From an uncultured Pseudomonadota bacterium (lineage in GTDB: Bacteria > Pseudomonadota > Alphaproteobacteria > Rs-D84): DNA of 53,581 bases. Location: positions 1-53,581 of the forward strand of contig CAMYYT010000004.1 of NCBI GenBank assembly GCA_947303585.1. The letters are read 5' to 3'. Below the pieces are notes generated by a model. It did no database searches. It had not been told where the DNA came from and was given only the letters and a program-made list of their open reading frames with translations. This document shows positions 32,748 to 40,965 of the stretch, piece by piece; the stretch's first letter is position 1; each line of letters begins with the position of its first letter. The position numbers were made by a program, and so were the translations under genes.

Positions 32748-34049
32748 ATGTATAAAAATAGGTTGAAAATATCACGATTATTGCCCAGTTCCAAAGTCGC
32801 GTTTTTGGGCTGTGTTTTGTGCACATTATTTATTCAACCTGCAAATGCAGCGGGACTAATAGACAAATTGGACCTTTCGCCGTTCGTTCCTTTGGTTTTA
32901 GAAACTTTGATGAACGCAGCAACTTCCATTTACAAAGTGTTAATTGGCAACAACGGAACAGGATTTTTGTATTTAATCATCTATGCTTTTTTGGCTTTTT
33001 CTGTGTCGTTGTATCTTATAAAAATGCATCTACCAAAAGATTGGCTGTCCTTTTTTGGTTTTTCCGAAGGTGGCGAAATGTGGGATAATCCACCAAGCGG
33101 TATGACAATCGCAAAAAATGTTTTTATGCCTTGTTTGCGAGCAGCTATTGCTTGTATTTTATTATTACAAATCAGTCCTCAAAATATGACAAAATATGTG
33201 GTGTCGCCATTTTTGGAATTTGGTGCATACTATACAAACGGCGTTTTAGAGATGGTTACCAATCCAGAAGCAAATGCAAGTGCTGCTATTCCATGTCCTG
33301 AATCTGTTTTAGAAGAAGGATGGCTGACAAGAAACAGCTGTAATTTTCTTATTCAACCTGTTCATACTATTTCTCATGAAAACAATCGGGTAATTAGTTA
33401 TGGGTTCAGACTTTTAAAATCTGGGCTGCGTGGTATGATGACATTAATTCCACACGGTGGGCAAAATTTTTTAAATGTTATCACTGGACTTTTGTTAATT
33501 ACTACTTTTGTTGCATCTAATGTGTTTATGGCTTTGTTGATTATCCAAGCAATATTTGATTTTGGGACATCATTGATAATGTATCCTTTTGGTGTTACGA
33601 CATGGGTTATAAAAAAATCTGACAAGTGGTTTGATGTTTTACCTGTGTTTAACCAAATAATCGATTCTGTAAAAAAGCTTATTATAACTATGATTGCGTG
33701 CGCATTTATATTATGCATAAATATTGCAATAGTCAGGGCCGTATTTAATTGGTCTTCATCAAATTTCGTTGTGGCCGCGGGTGGCACTTCTGTTTCAAAT
33801 GTACCATCTGGGGCAGTCGAAAACTTTGGAACACATTCTGTGTTATGGTTAACATCTTTGCTTACAATATTTGTATTAAAAAGCATTTTTGATATGACAC
33901 GCGAACGACTTGAAATGTATACCAGTGGTACTTCTAAAGATTTATATAAAAATGTGAGTGGCGATGCAAAAACTTTGTGGGGCAAAGCAAAGGCTGCACC
34001 TGGTAAAATAGAAAACATCGTAAAAATCGTAAAAAAAATAAAGAAGTAA
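32748..34049 (+). CDS. VirB6/TrbL-like polytopic membrane protein 2
   Basis: 433 aa. A signal-like segment (VAFLGCVLCTLFIQPANAA) is followed by a periplasmic part and at least five membrane helices (e.g. GFLYLIIYAFLAFSVSLYLI; LLLITTFVASNVFMALLIIQ). The C-terminal tail is basic (NIVKIVKKIKK). Unlike members 1, 3 and 4 it lacks the N-terminal Cys-x-x-Cys motif. It is the first gene of a four-gene operon; the next gene starts 7 nt after its stop. The VirB6-like assignment rests on topology, length, operon company and the TrbL-like central region, not on a diagnostic motif. Confidence 0.75.
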   Translation: MYKNRLKISRLLPSSKVAFLGCVLCTLFIQPANAAGLIDKLDLSPFVPLVLETLMNAATSIYKVLIGNNGTGFLYLIIYAFLAFSVSLYLIKMHLPKDWLSFFGFSEGGEMWDNPPSGMTIAKNVFMPCLRAAIACILLLQISPQNMTKYVVSPFLEFGAYYTNGVLEMVTNPEANASAAIPCPESVLEEGWLTRNSCNFLIQPVHTISHENNRVISYGFRLLKSGLRGMMTLIPHGGQNFLNVITGLLLITTFVASNVFMALLIIQAIFDFGTSLIMYPFGVTTWVIKKSDKWFDVLPVFNQIIDSVKKLIITMIACAFILCINIAIVRAVFNWSSSNFVVAAGGTSVSNVPSGAVENFGTHSVLWLTSLLTIFVLKSIFDMTRERLEMYTSGTSKDLYKNVSGDAKTLWGKAKAAPGKIENIVKIVKKIKK

Positions 34050-34056
34050 AAAACAT

Positions 34057-35325
34057 ATGTTGGAATTAGGACAAAACATCAATGAAACTTTGGGACAATG
34101 CTGGGCGTGTCCTGTGTTTGATTATTTGTTCACAATTATTTCCAAGTGCGCCGCAATGGCATATAAAAACCTGACCTTGATTGGTGTTGGTATTTTCATA
34201 ATATTGTTAAGTTTTTATATTTATAATGTTGTTTGGAACAATATTAAAAATGGCGGCAAAGATTCAACATTCAAAAAAACTCTGCAGCCTGTATTGATAA
34301 AATCTTTGGTTGCATTGACTTTGCTGGGGTTTGGTTTACAACTTCCGCGCGCTATATCAACTGTGACTTTGGAACCTGTTGCGACGATAACATTGGAATT
34401 TTCAAAAACTATTTTACCAGACGGTGGTGCAAATATAACGCCTTATGAAACGAATCAAAATCTTGGTGACAACGGTTTCTTTACAGAAGATTTGCGTATT
34501 ACTTTGTTAACTTTGATAAAAGCTACCGTGACTAATTTTCAATCGTATGTAAATGTTGGGTTGAATATCATGAATGAATCTTTTTCGTTACAAAGATTGG
34601 TTGGCACAACTATAACTGGTAATTTAGTCCGGGAAATAATCATATTCTTTTTGGGATTATTTTTAACTTATAATTTTGGTAAATTGTTCATTAAATATTC
34701 GTTTTGTTTTATGGATGTTATTGTCGCAATGGCTCTATTTGCGTTTTTCTTTCCGTTGTCTATTGTATTTTTCATATTCCAAAATGCAGCAGACGCACCA
34801 AAATGGATGACGGGTTTTGGCAAATCTTTGGGAGCAGGTCAAATAAAAAAACTTATAAACGCGATAGTGTCTATAAGTGCAAGTATTTTAACGTACACCA
34901 TCATAATTGCTATTATTGCTGGCTTTTTAACCCAACAGGGTGTTGATATAGACAGTTTCAGCGGAGACCCTAATTTCTTTAAAACATTTTTTGAAATCGA
35001 TTTGGATAAAGAAGCTTCGTTAGAACAAATATCTGTTATCGGTTTGATTGTTTTGGTTTTCATTATAAATCATCTATCTAATCAAGTTGGCGAAGTCACA
35101 AAAAAAGTTTTATCTACTTTTGGTATAACCCAAGAAGACTCTGCATCCAAAGAAATGGGTGAAAATATGTGGAATTTAACTAATATTGCTTTTGACAATG
35201 TTAAAAATATGACAAAAATAGTTGTGACTAGTGGTGCATCAGCCCTTAAAAAAGATGGTGACAAAACAGATTCAACCAAGGATAATAAAACCGAAAAAGA
35301 ACAACCAAAAGAAGATAAAAAATAA
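34057..35325 (+). CDS. VirB6/TrbL-like polytopic membrane protein 3
   Basis: 422 aa. It begins with QNINETLGQCWACPVFDYLF, where CWAC aligns with the CWTC of member 1. Helices follow at ~30-55, ~85-105, ~190-210, ~220-245, ~280-300 and ~325-345. The FCFMDVIVAMALFAFFFPLS stretch matches the conserved VirB6/TrbL centre. The C-terminal ~60 residues are highly charged and cytoplasmic. There is no classical signal peptide. Its stop and the next start overlap by one base (TAATG), so translation is coupled. Confidence 0.78.
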   Translation: MLELGQNINETLGQCWACPVFDYLFTIISKCAAMAYKNLTLIGVGIFIILLSFYIYNVVWNNIKNGGKDSTFKKTLQPVLIKSLVALTLLGFGLQLPRAISTVTLEPVATITLEFSKTILPDGGANITPYETNQNLGDNGFFTEDLRITLLTLIKATVTNFQSYVNVGLNIMNESFSLQRLVGTTITGNLVREIIIFFLGLFLTYNFGKLFIKYSFCFMDVIVAMALFAFFFPLSIVFFIFQNAADAPKWMTGFGKSLGAGQIKKLINAIVSISASILTYTIIIAIIAGFLTQQGVDIDSFSGDPNFFKTFFEIDLDKEASLEQISVIGLIVLVFIINHLSNQVGEVTKKVLSTFGITQEDSASKEMGENMWNLTNIAFDNVKNMTKIVVTSGASALKKDGDKTDSTKDNKTEKEQPKEDKK

Positions 35326-36770
35326 TGTTTAAAAAATGGCTGATTGAAAAAATAATTACATTTGTGATATGCATAATCGCATTGGGTGTTGGTATTTGGT
35401 ATTTAAGTTCTTCTATTGGTGGCACATCCTTATCTTATACCAATCTAGATTTATTTATGAAACAAATTGGTGCAGAAGGTGGTAATGCTGAAAGCGTAAA
35501 CGGTTGCTTTTTATGTGGATATATTGAAAAGTTGTTCGAGTTTATTGGGGATGCAACAGAAACTTTTTGGACCGCTATTGTGCATAATTTGTGGATAGTG
35601 ATGGCTATCGGGTTTGGTGTATTTATAATTATTCATACTGTTAAATATCTTCGTGAACAAGCCGCATCAAAGGATATCACAGATTTAACCACAGCAGAGC
35701 CTTCTTTTGATTTTAAAAAGTGGTTTGATAAAGTTTGGAAAACAGGGTTTAGAGTCTTGGCAGCCGGAATAATTATTGGCGCAATAAGTTGGTCGGGGAC
35801 TGGCGCTTTGCGATTGATAACTAATATCACGATAACACCTGTTATGTATTTAGGAACACAAGTGTCAATGGCAGCAACTGGTGCAATCAGCGGCGAAACT
35901 TGCAATATTGAAATTAAAGCCGACACAGAAAATACAAGTGATATATTAAACCCTGTGCTTAGACCTTTTATGTGTGTTATGGGTAATCTTAATACGGTTA
36001 TGCTGGCGGGTGCTGCTGGCGGTTTTGCATTGATGAATTATTCGTATCTTGGACTTGGCGGGGGAACATTTACTTGGATTGCAGGACTAGGCTTGGTTTT
36101 ATTATTCCTGGTATTAGGTTTTGATTTAATTTTTCAGGTTCTAAATGTTATATTTAAGTTAATATTTGTTATCGTATTTATACCTTTGCTGGTGGCAGCA
36201 AGCGCTTTTGAACAAGTATGGAGCAAGGCTAAAGATTTGACCGGTAATGCTATTAATTTAGTTGTTAATTCAGCAGTAAGTATTATCAAAATAAGTTTAA
36301 AAATATCTATTCTTTATGCTATTGTATTTTTTGCTGCTGACACTTATTTTCCGGGCCCAAAAGACAGATTTACTTCTATATTACCGCCATTAATGGGGCA
36401 AAATATGGAATTTATTGATACACAATCTGCATCTGTCGCCGAAGTCTTTTCTTCTTGTGAACAAACCGCCACAGTTGATGGCGAAATAGACAAAGATACT
36501 TTTGTTTCTTGTTTCAAAGAAAAGAAACACGAAGTCGAACAAAGATACCCTGGGGCTTTTGATTTTATGGACGACGGGTTCTTTTTCTTGTTATTTATGA
36601 TTGGTGTATTCTTCTTGTACTTTTGGATTTTATCTCCAAAGATTGATACTTTGATTGGTGGTGATTCAAAAGAATCTATTGATTATGGAACATGGGTGAA
36701 AGATACAGGGAAAGTTATTTATCACGCCCCGGGCAAAATAGTCACATGGGTAAAAGACAAAATGAAGTAG
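35325..36770 (+). CDS. VirB6/TrbL-like polytopic membrane protein 4
   Basis: 481 aa with an N-terminal helix (FVICIIALGVGIWYL) and then VNGCFLCGYIEKLFEFIG, whose CFLC aligns with CWAC of member 3. Helices follow near ~100, ~150, ~220-275 (Gly-rich GAAGGFALMNYSYLGLGGG), ~290 and ~325-345; a late helix with FFFLLFMIGVFFLYFWIL precedes a short cytoplasmic tail. A periplasmic loop holds two further Cys (SSCEQTATVDGE; FVSCFKEKKH). It is coupled to member 3 and followed by member 5 after 9 nt. Confidence 0.78.
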   Translation: MFKKWLIEKIITFVICIIALGVGIWYLSSSIGGTSLSYTNLDLFMKQIGAEGGNAESVNGCFLCGYIEKLFEFIGDATETFWTAIVHNLWIVMAIGFGVFIIIHTVKYLREQAASKDITDLTTAEPSFDFKKWFDKVWKTGFRVLAAGIIIGAISWSGTGALRLITNITITPVMYLGTQVSMAATGAISGETCNIEIKADTENTSDILNPVLRPFMCVMGNLNTVMLAGAAGGFALMNYSYLGLGGGTFTWIAGLGLVLLFLVLGFDLIFQVLNVIFKLIFVIVFIPLLVAASAFEQVWSKAKDLTGNAINLVVNSAVSIIKISLKISILYAIVFFAADTYFPGPKDRFTSILPPLMGQNMEFIDTQSASVAEVFSSCEQTATVDGEIDKDTFVSCFKEKKHEVEQRYPGAFDFMDDGFFFLLFMIGVFFLYFWILSPKIDTLIGGDSKESIDYGTWVKDTGKVIYHAPGKIVTWVKDKMK

Positions 36771-36779
36771 GATAAACAA

Positions 36780-38114
36780 ATGCAGCTGAAAAAAATTTTA
36801 TCGCGGTTATTGATTTGTGCTTTGTGCATCGGTTGCTTTTATACTTCTGCTGCGCCTGCGCTAGATAATGTCCCGCACGGCGATGTTGGTGAATATGGTG
36901 ATTGGTTGGGTGGTGATAACATTGTAAAATTTCACGACCAGATGGATACTGATGTTGATACAATTGAACAACAATACGAAAGGCATGTTAACGATTCTAA
37001 ATTTGTCCCAATCGAAGCAAAAATCGGGTTAGCGTTTATGTATGCTATATCAAGTGTAAGTGACGGTGTTTTGGGAAATCCAGATGAAGGCGGGCCTTCG
37101 CTTATAAAGTTTACAATTATATTTTTATTTGTCATGTATGCTTTTTGGATTGCGTTGGAAGCATGGAGATTAATACACGAAGGTTCAGATTATAAAACTG
37201 TAATTTATGAAATATTTAAGCGCGGCTTTATTATATCTTTTTGGGTCTTGATGTTAACTGATGACAATGCACAGAAAATATTTATGGGGATTTTGACTGT
37301 TATACTTGATTTGTCCACATATTTTTCGACAGTAATATTGGATACCGTTGCAGAAACTTATAATTTGGATGTGCCAGATATATGTAGAAATATACACGAC
37401 TATGTAAATTCATCTGGCATTAAAAATGACGAAATATTATTAGGCAAAGACGCGGCTGCAAATATGATGTGTTTGCCTGGAAGATTTTCTGTGTATTTTT
37501 ATAAAGCCGTTGGGCTTGGTTTCAAATGGATGGTTCAAGGCTTTCATATTGGTGAACCAACTGCAAAAATTTTTGTGGGTGGCGTTTGTGTGTATGTGTT
37601 TATAAAAACTATATTCAAATATGCATTTATGACTTTGGGGGTTGTTGCTGATTTATTTTTAAGATTGGTTATGTTACCTTTTACAGCCATAGCAGAATCA
37701 ATGCCAAGCACGAAAGAACAAGGATATTTAGGACAAACTTTCAATGGATTCTTGAAAGTGTTAAACACTAAAAAATTATCTGACATAATCGCTACCTTTA
37801 TTAATGCGGCTGTTTATTTTGTAAGTTTATCTATCATGATGTCAATATGCGCAACATTATTAAATGGAATTATTTCTTTTGATTCTTCGTCCAGCATCGG
37901 CGAAGAAAGTGCCATGATGATTGTAATTTTGGGTGGGTGTTTAATACTTTATATGACTGGTAAAATCGAAGACTTTGCAAAACAAATTGGTGGCAGCATA
38001 GATAATTCTTTGGGTCAAAAGTGGCAGGGAGACGCAAAAAATCTTTGGGGCGATGTTAAAAATGTTGGTGGAAAGATTTACAAAGATTGGTTAAAAAAAG
38101 ATAAAAAATCTTAG
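36780..38114 (+). CDS. VirB6/TrbL-like polytopic membrane protein 5
   Basis: 444 aa with a signal peptide (LLICALCIGCFYTSAAPA), a hydrophilic acidic section (~25-95) and helices from ~110 on (FTIIFLFVMYAFWIALEAW; RGFIISFWVLML; FIKTIFKYAFMTLGVVADLF). The last of these matches the conserved central helix region of the family. An AGGA site precedes the ATG. The N-terminus lacks the Cys-x-x-Cys motif. The C-terminus resembles that of members 2 and 3 (GDAKNLWGDVKNVGG against GDAKTLWGKAKAAPG of member 2). The stop overlaps the convergent helicase gene by 4 nt. Confidence 0.78.
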   Translation: MQLKKILSRLLICALCIGCFYTSAAPALDNVPHGDVGEYGDWLGGDNIVKFHDQMDTDVDTIEQQYERHVNDSKFVPIEAKIGLAFMYAISSVSDGVLGNPDEGGPSLIKFTIIFLFVMYAFWIALEAWRLIHEGSDYKTVIYEIFKRGFIISFWVLMLTDDNAQKIFMGILTVILDLSTYFSTVILDTVAETYNLDVPDICRNIHDYVNSSGIKNDEILLGKDAAANMMCLPGRFSVYFYKAVGLGFKWMVQGFHIGEPTAKIFVGGVCVYVFIKTIFKYAFMTLGVVADLFLRLVMLPFTAIAESMPSTKEQGYLGQTFNGFLKVLNTKKLSDIIATFINAAVYFVSLSIMMSICATLLNGIISFDSSSSIGEESAMMIVILGGCLILYMTGKIEDFAKQIGGSIDNSLGQKWQGDAKNLWGDVKNVGGKIYKDWLKKDKKS

Positions 38115-40183
38115 ATAAATTTTACAAAACTGCGTTCAACATTTTTTATACCACGTGTTTTGAACGCGACAGTCAAAGTGTTTCCATTTTCTGCGATAAC
38201 AACACCAGAACCCATTTCATTATGTTGAACCATTTTACCAACTGATGATTCTATTTTTTTACAAGTTGGTTTTGTATATGTTTTTACATTTTCACTTGGT
38301 CTTGTGCGCATATTGTCATTTACAAATCGTTTATCTATTTCGCCAATAAATCGTGAAGGCATTTGATACATTCTTTGTCCAAAGACTGTACGTACCATAG
38401 CATTTGTTATTATTACACGAACGCGCGCACGCGTAATCGCAACATATGCAAGTCGCCTTTCTTCTTCAATATCATTATCTGATTTCTTTTCATTTGGGAA
38501 AATTCCTTCTTCCCATGCTGGTAAAAATACTGTGTTAAATTCAAGACCTTTGGCTGCATGAATTGTCATGATACTGACCAGATTCTTGTCATCTGATTCA
38601 TTGTCATTATCATCCGTCATCATTAATGCAGCATGTTCAAGAAAAGCCGGCAAAGTATCATATTTTGAAACAACACCATTTATCAATTCACGAATATGCT
38701 CCAATCTTTCAGGGGCATCTGTATCTTTGGATTCACGCCACATTTTTAAATACCCACTGCGTTCTAATAATTGTTGCACAGCTTCTTTTGGCGCAGTATT
38801 TTGCCAATCAAAATCAAACGCAGATAAAAATTCATCCGCATTTGCCCTTTGTTGTGCTGATAATTTTGTTGTCTTCAAAGCATCCATTAATGATTTACCA
38901 CTTTCGCGTAATTTAGAAATTGCAACAGTTCCTATTTTTCTGCTTGGTTTTGATATTACACGTTCAAAAGAGATGTTATCAAACGGATAAACTAATAATC
39001 TTATGTATGCAATTGCATCGCGTATTTCTGCCCTGTCATAGAATTTTTGAGCACCAATCAATCTGTATGGAACACCACGCGATGTAAATTCTTCTTCAAA
39101 AGTACGAGATATAGACCCTGTACGAATCAATACTGCAAAATTTGAAAATGTATTGTTTGCATTTCTTAAAATCGTATCAGCAACAAAGCGCGCTTCGTCC
39201 CAATCAGATGGCACAGTTAAAACATATACCGGTTCCCCGCTTTCTGCAGTATTTATGGGGCGCAAATCTTTGCCAAGTCGTCCCATATTATTTTTTATCA
39301 ATGAATTAGCGGCGCCCAAGATATTCGCGCTGCTTCTGTAATTAGTTTCAAGACGAATTATTTTTGCACCAATGTAATTTTTTTCAAATTCCAGAATATT
39401 TCTTATTTCTGCACCACGCCAAGAATATATAGATTGATCATCATCGCCAACACAACAAATATTCGGATTTTCGCTGTCTTTGGTAAGCATTTTTAACAAT
39501 GCCATTTGTGCCGCATTAGTGTCTTGGAATTCATCAACTAAAATATATTTAAACTGATTTTGATATTTGAGTAAAACATCTTCGTGATTTGAAAATAATT
39601 TCAAAACAAACAAGATAATATCTCCAAAATCTACCGCCCCCAATTTTAATAATTCTTCGTTATACGCGTTTACTATTTGTTGCGATATTTTGGAAAGCCC
39701 CATTTTTTCAATATCAAATATTCCTTTGTCTTTAAGGTTAGATATTTTATCTACCCAATCGGATGGATTAAATTCTTTGGCATCCAGACCTAAATCATTT
39801 ATAACGCGTTTAAAGACCGCTTTTTGCTCATCTTCGCCATATATTAAAAAGTCATGGCGCAAACCAGCCAATGCCCAATTAGAACGCAAAATACGCAAAC
39901 ACACAGAATGAAAAGTCCCCATCCACAAATCACCACAAAGATGAGATATTTCATTATATTGCGCAACACGAAAACGCATTTCATTGGCCGCCTTGTTCGT
40001 GAAAGTTAATGCCAATATCTCCCAAGGACGCGCAAAGCCATTATACAAAATATGAGCAATTCTGGATGTTAAAACGCGTGTTTTGCCAGTTCCTGCACCG
40101 GAAAGCACCAAAAGCGGCCCATCAACAGTCGTGACGGCTAATTTTTGTTCGCTGTTCAAATCGTTCATATAATCTGCAGACAT
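38111..40183 (-). CDS. UvrD/Rep-family DNA helicase
   Basis: 690 aa, superfamily 1A. Motif I is LSGAGTGKTRVLTSRI (~28-43), motif Ia LTFTNKAANEMR, motif II ILVDEFQDTN, motif III DDDQSIYSWRGAE, motif IV RLETNYRSS, motif V TIHAAKGLEFNTVFLP and motif VI EERRLAYVAITRAR. The C-terminus (~630-690) looks like the PcrA/UvrD RNA-polymerase-binding tail (KMVQHNEMGSGVVIAENG). It unwinds DNA 3' to 5' in repair and replication restart. Rep, UvrD and PcrA cannot be separated with certainty, but the tail favours UvrD/PcrA. Its C-terminus is convergent to the VirB6-like operon. Confidence 0.92.
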   Translation of the reverse strand: MSADYMNDLNSEQKLAVTTVDGPLLVLSGAGTGKTRVLTSRIAHILYNGFARPWEILALTFTNKAANEMRFRVAQYNEISHLCGDLWMGTFHSVCLRILRSNWALAGLRHDFLIYGEDEQKAVFKRVINDLGLDAKEFNPSDWVDKISNLKDKGIFDIEKMGLSKISQQIVNAYNEELLKLGAVDFGDIILFVLKLFSNHEDVLLKYQNQFKYILVDEFQDTNAAQMALLKMLTKDSENPNICCVGDDDQSIYSWRGAEIRNILEFEKNYIGAKIIRLETNYRSSANILGAANSLIKNNMGRLGKDLRPINTAESGEPVYVLTVPSDWDEARFVADTILRNANNTFSNFAVLIRTGSISRTFEEEFTSRGVPYRLIGAQKFYDRAEIRDAIAYIRLLVYPFDNISFERVISKPSRKIGTVAISKLRESGKSLMDALKTTKLSAQQRANADEFLSAFDFDWQNTAPKEAVQQLLERSGYLKMWRESKDTDAPERLEHIRELINGVVSKYDTLPAFLEHAALMMTDDNDNESDDKNLVSIMTIHAAKGLEFNTVFLPAWEEGIFPNEKKSDNDIEEERRLAYVAITRARVRVIITNAMVRTVFGQRMYQMPSRFIGEIDKRFVNDNMRTRPSENVKTYTKPTCKKIESSVGKMVQHNEMGSGVVIAENGNTLTVAFKTRGIKNVERSFVKFI

Positions 40184-40255
40184 TTTTTTAATTTTCCATA
40201 TTGTAATTTATAAAAGTTTTATATACAATCATTTTGTTTAGAAAACAGGAAACTT

Positions 40256-40942
40256 ATGTCAAGAATCATTTGCTTTGATATTGAAACAACAGGATTTGAA
40301 TATATGCGCGGCGACCGCTGTATTGAAATTGGCGCTGTAGAATTGATAGATGGCAAATTAACTGACAAGACTTTTCACGAATATATCAATCCCGAAGGAA
40401 AAATAATTCCGCCAGAAACTTATATGGTTCACAAAATATCAAACGCATTTTTGGAAGACAAACCAAAGATGTCTGTTGTTGCGCCAAAGTTTTTGGAATT
40501 TATCGGGGATGCACAAGTTGTCGCTCATAACGGATTGGATTTTGACTTTCCTTTTATAAATTATGAATTGGAAAAACTGCATTTGAAACCTATTCCGCGG
40601 TCACAGATGCTGGATTCTATCGTTATCGCCAGAAATCGTGTATATGGACCCAAAAGTTATACTTTGGATGCATTGGCGAAATGGTTTGGGGTTTCGTTAA
40701 CTGCGCGTGCAGATGCACATGGTGCGTTGATTGACGCTGAAATTTTAGCACATGTGTATTTGGAATTGGAAAACACGGCACCAGCCATAGATATAAACGA
40801 ATTAATGGACGAACAACATGCGGCTTTTTTGAAAACTCCAAAGATAGGCGCAGATTTTCCGCACCGCACATTTGAAGTACCATCTGATGAATTAGAGATA
40901 CATAATCAATTTATGGATAAATTATTAAATCCAAAAAAATAA
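40256..40942 (+). CDS. dnaQ: DnaQ-type 3'-5' exonuclease (DNA polymerase III epsilon)
   Basis: 228 aa, DEDDh exonuclease. ExoI is CFDIETTGFE (~6-15), ExoII AHNGLDFDFPFINYEL (~94-109) and ExoIII ends with RADAHGALIDAEILAHVY (~150-167) with the catalytic His and Asp. The C-terminal ~50 residues could be the polymerase-binding tail, as in epsilon. It proofreads DNA synthesis in the polymerase III core. CAGGA precedes the ATG. The gene is divergent from the UvrD-like gene with a 72-bp gap. Confidence 0.92.
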   Translation: MSRIICFDIETTGFEYMRGDRCIEIGAVELIDGKLTDKTFHEYINPEGKIIPPETYMVHKISNAFLEDKPKMSVVAPKFLEFIGDAQVVAHNGLDFDFPFINYELEKLHLKPIPRSQMLDSIVIARNRVYGPKSYTLDALAKWFGVSLTARADAHGALIDAEILAHVYLELENTAPAIDINELMDEQHAAFLKTPKIGADFPHRTFEVPSDELEIHNQFMDKLLNPKK

Positions 40943-40965
40943 AACGGACAAAATGCCCGTTTTTT
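40941..40965 (+). terminator. Bidirectional terminator
   Basis: Stem acgg-ac/g-cccgt with one mismatch, flanked by an A run and T6, between the converging dnaQ and the 40964-43354 gene. Confidence 0.7.
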
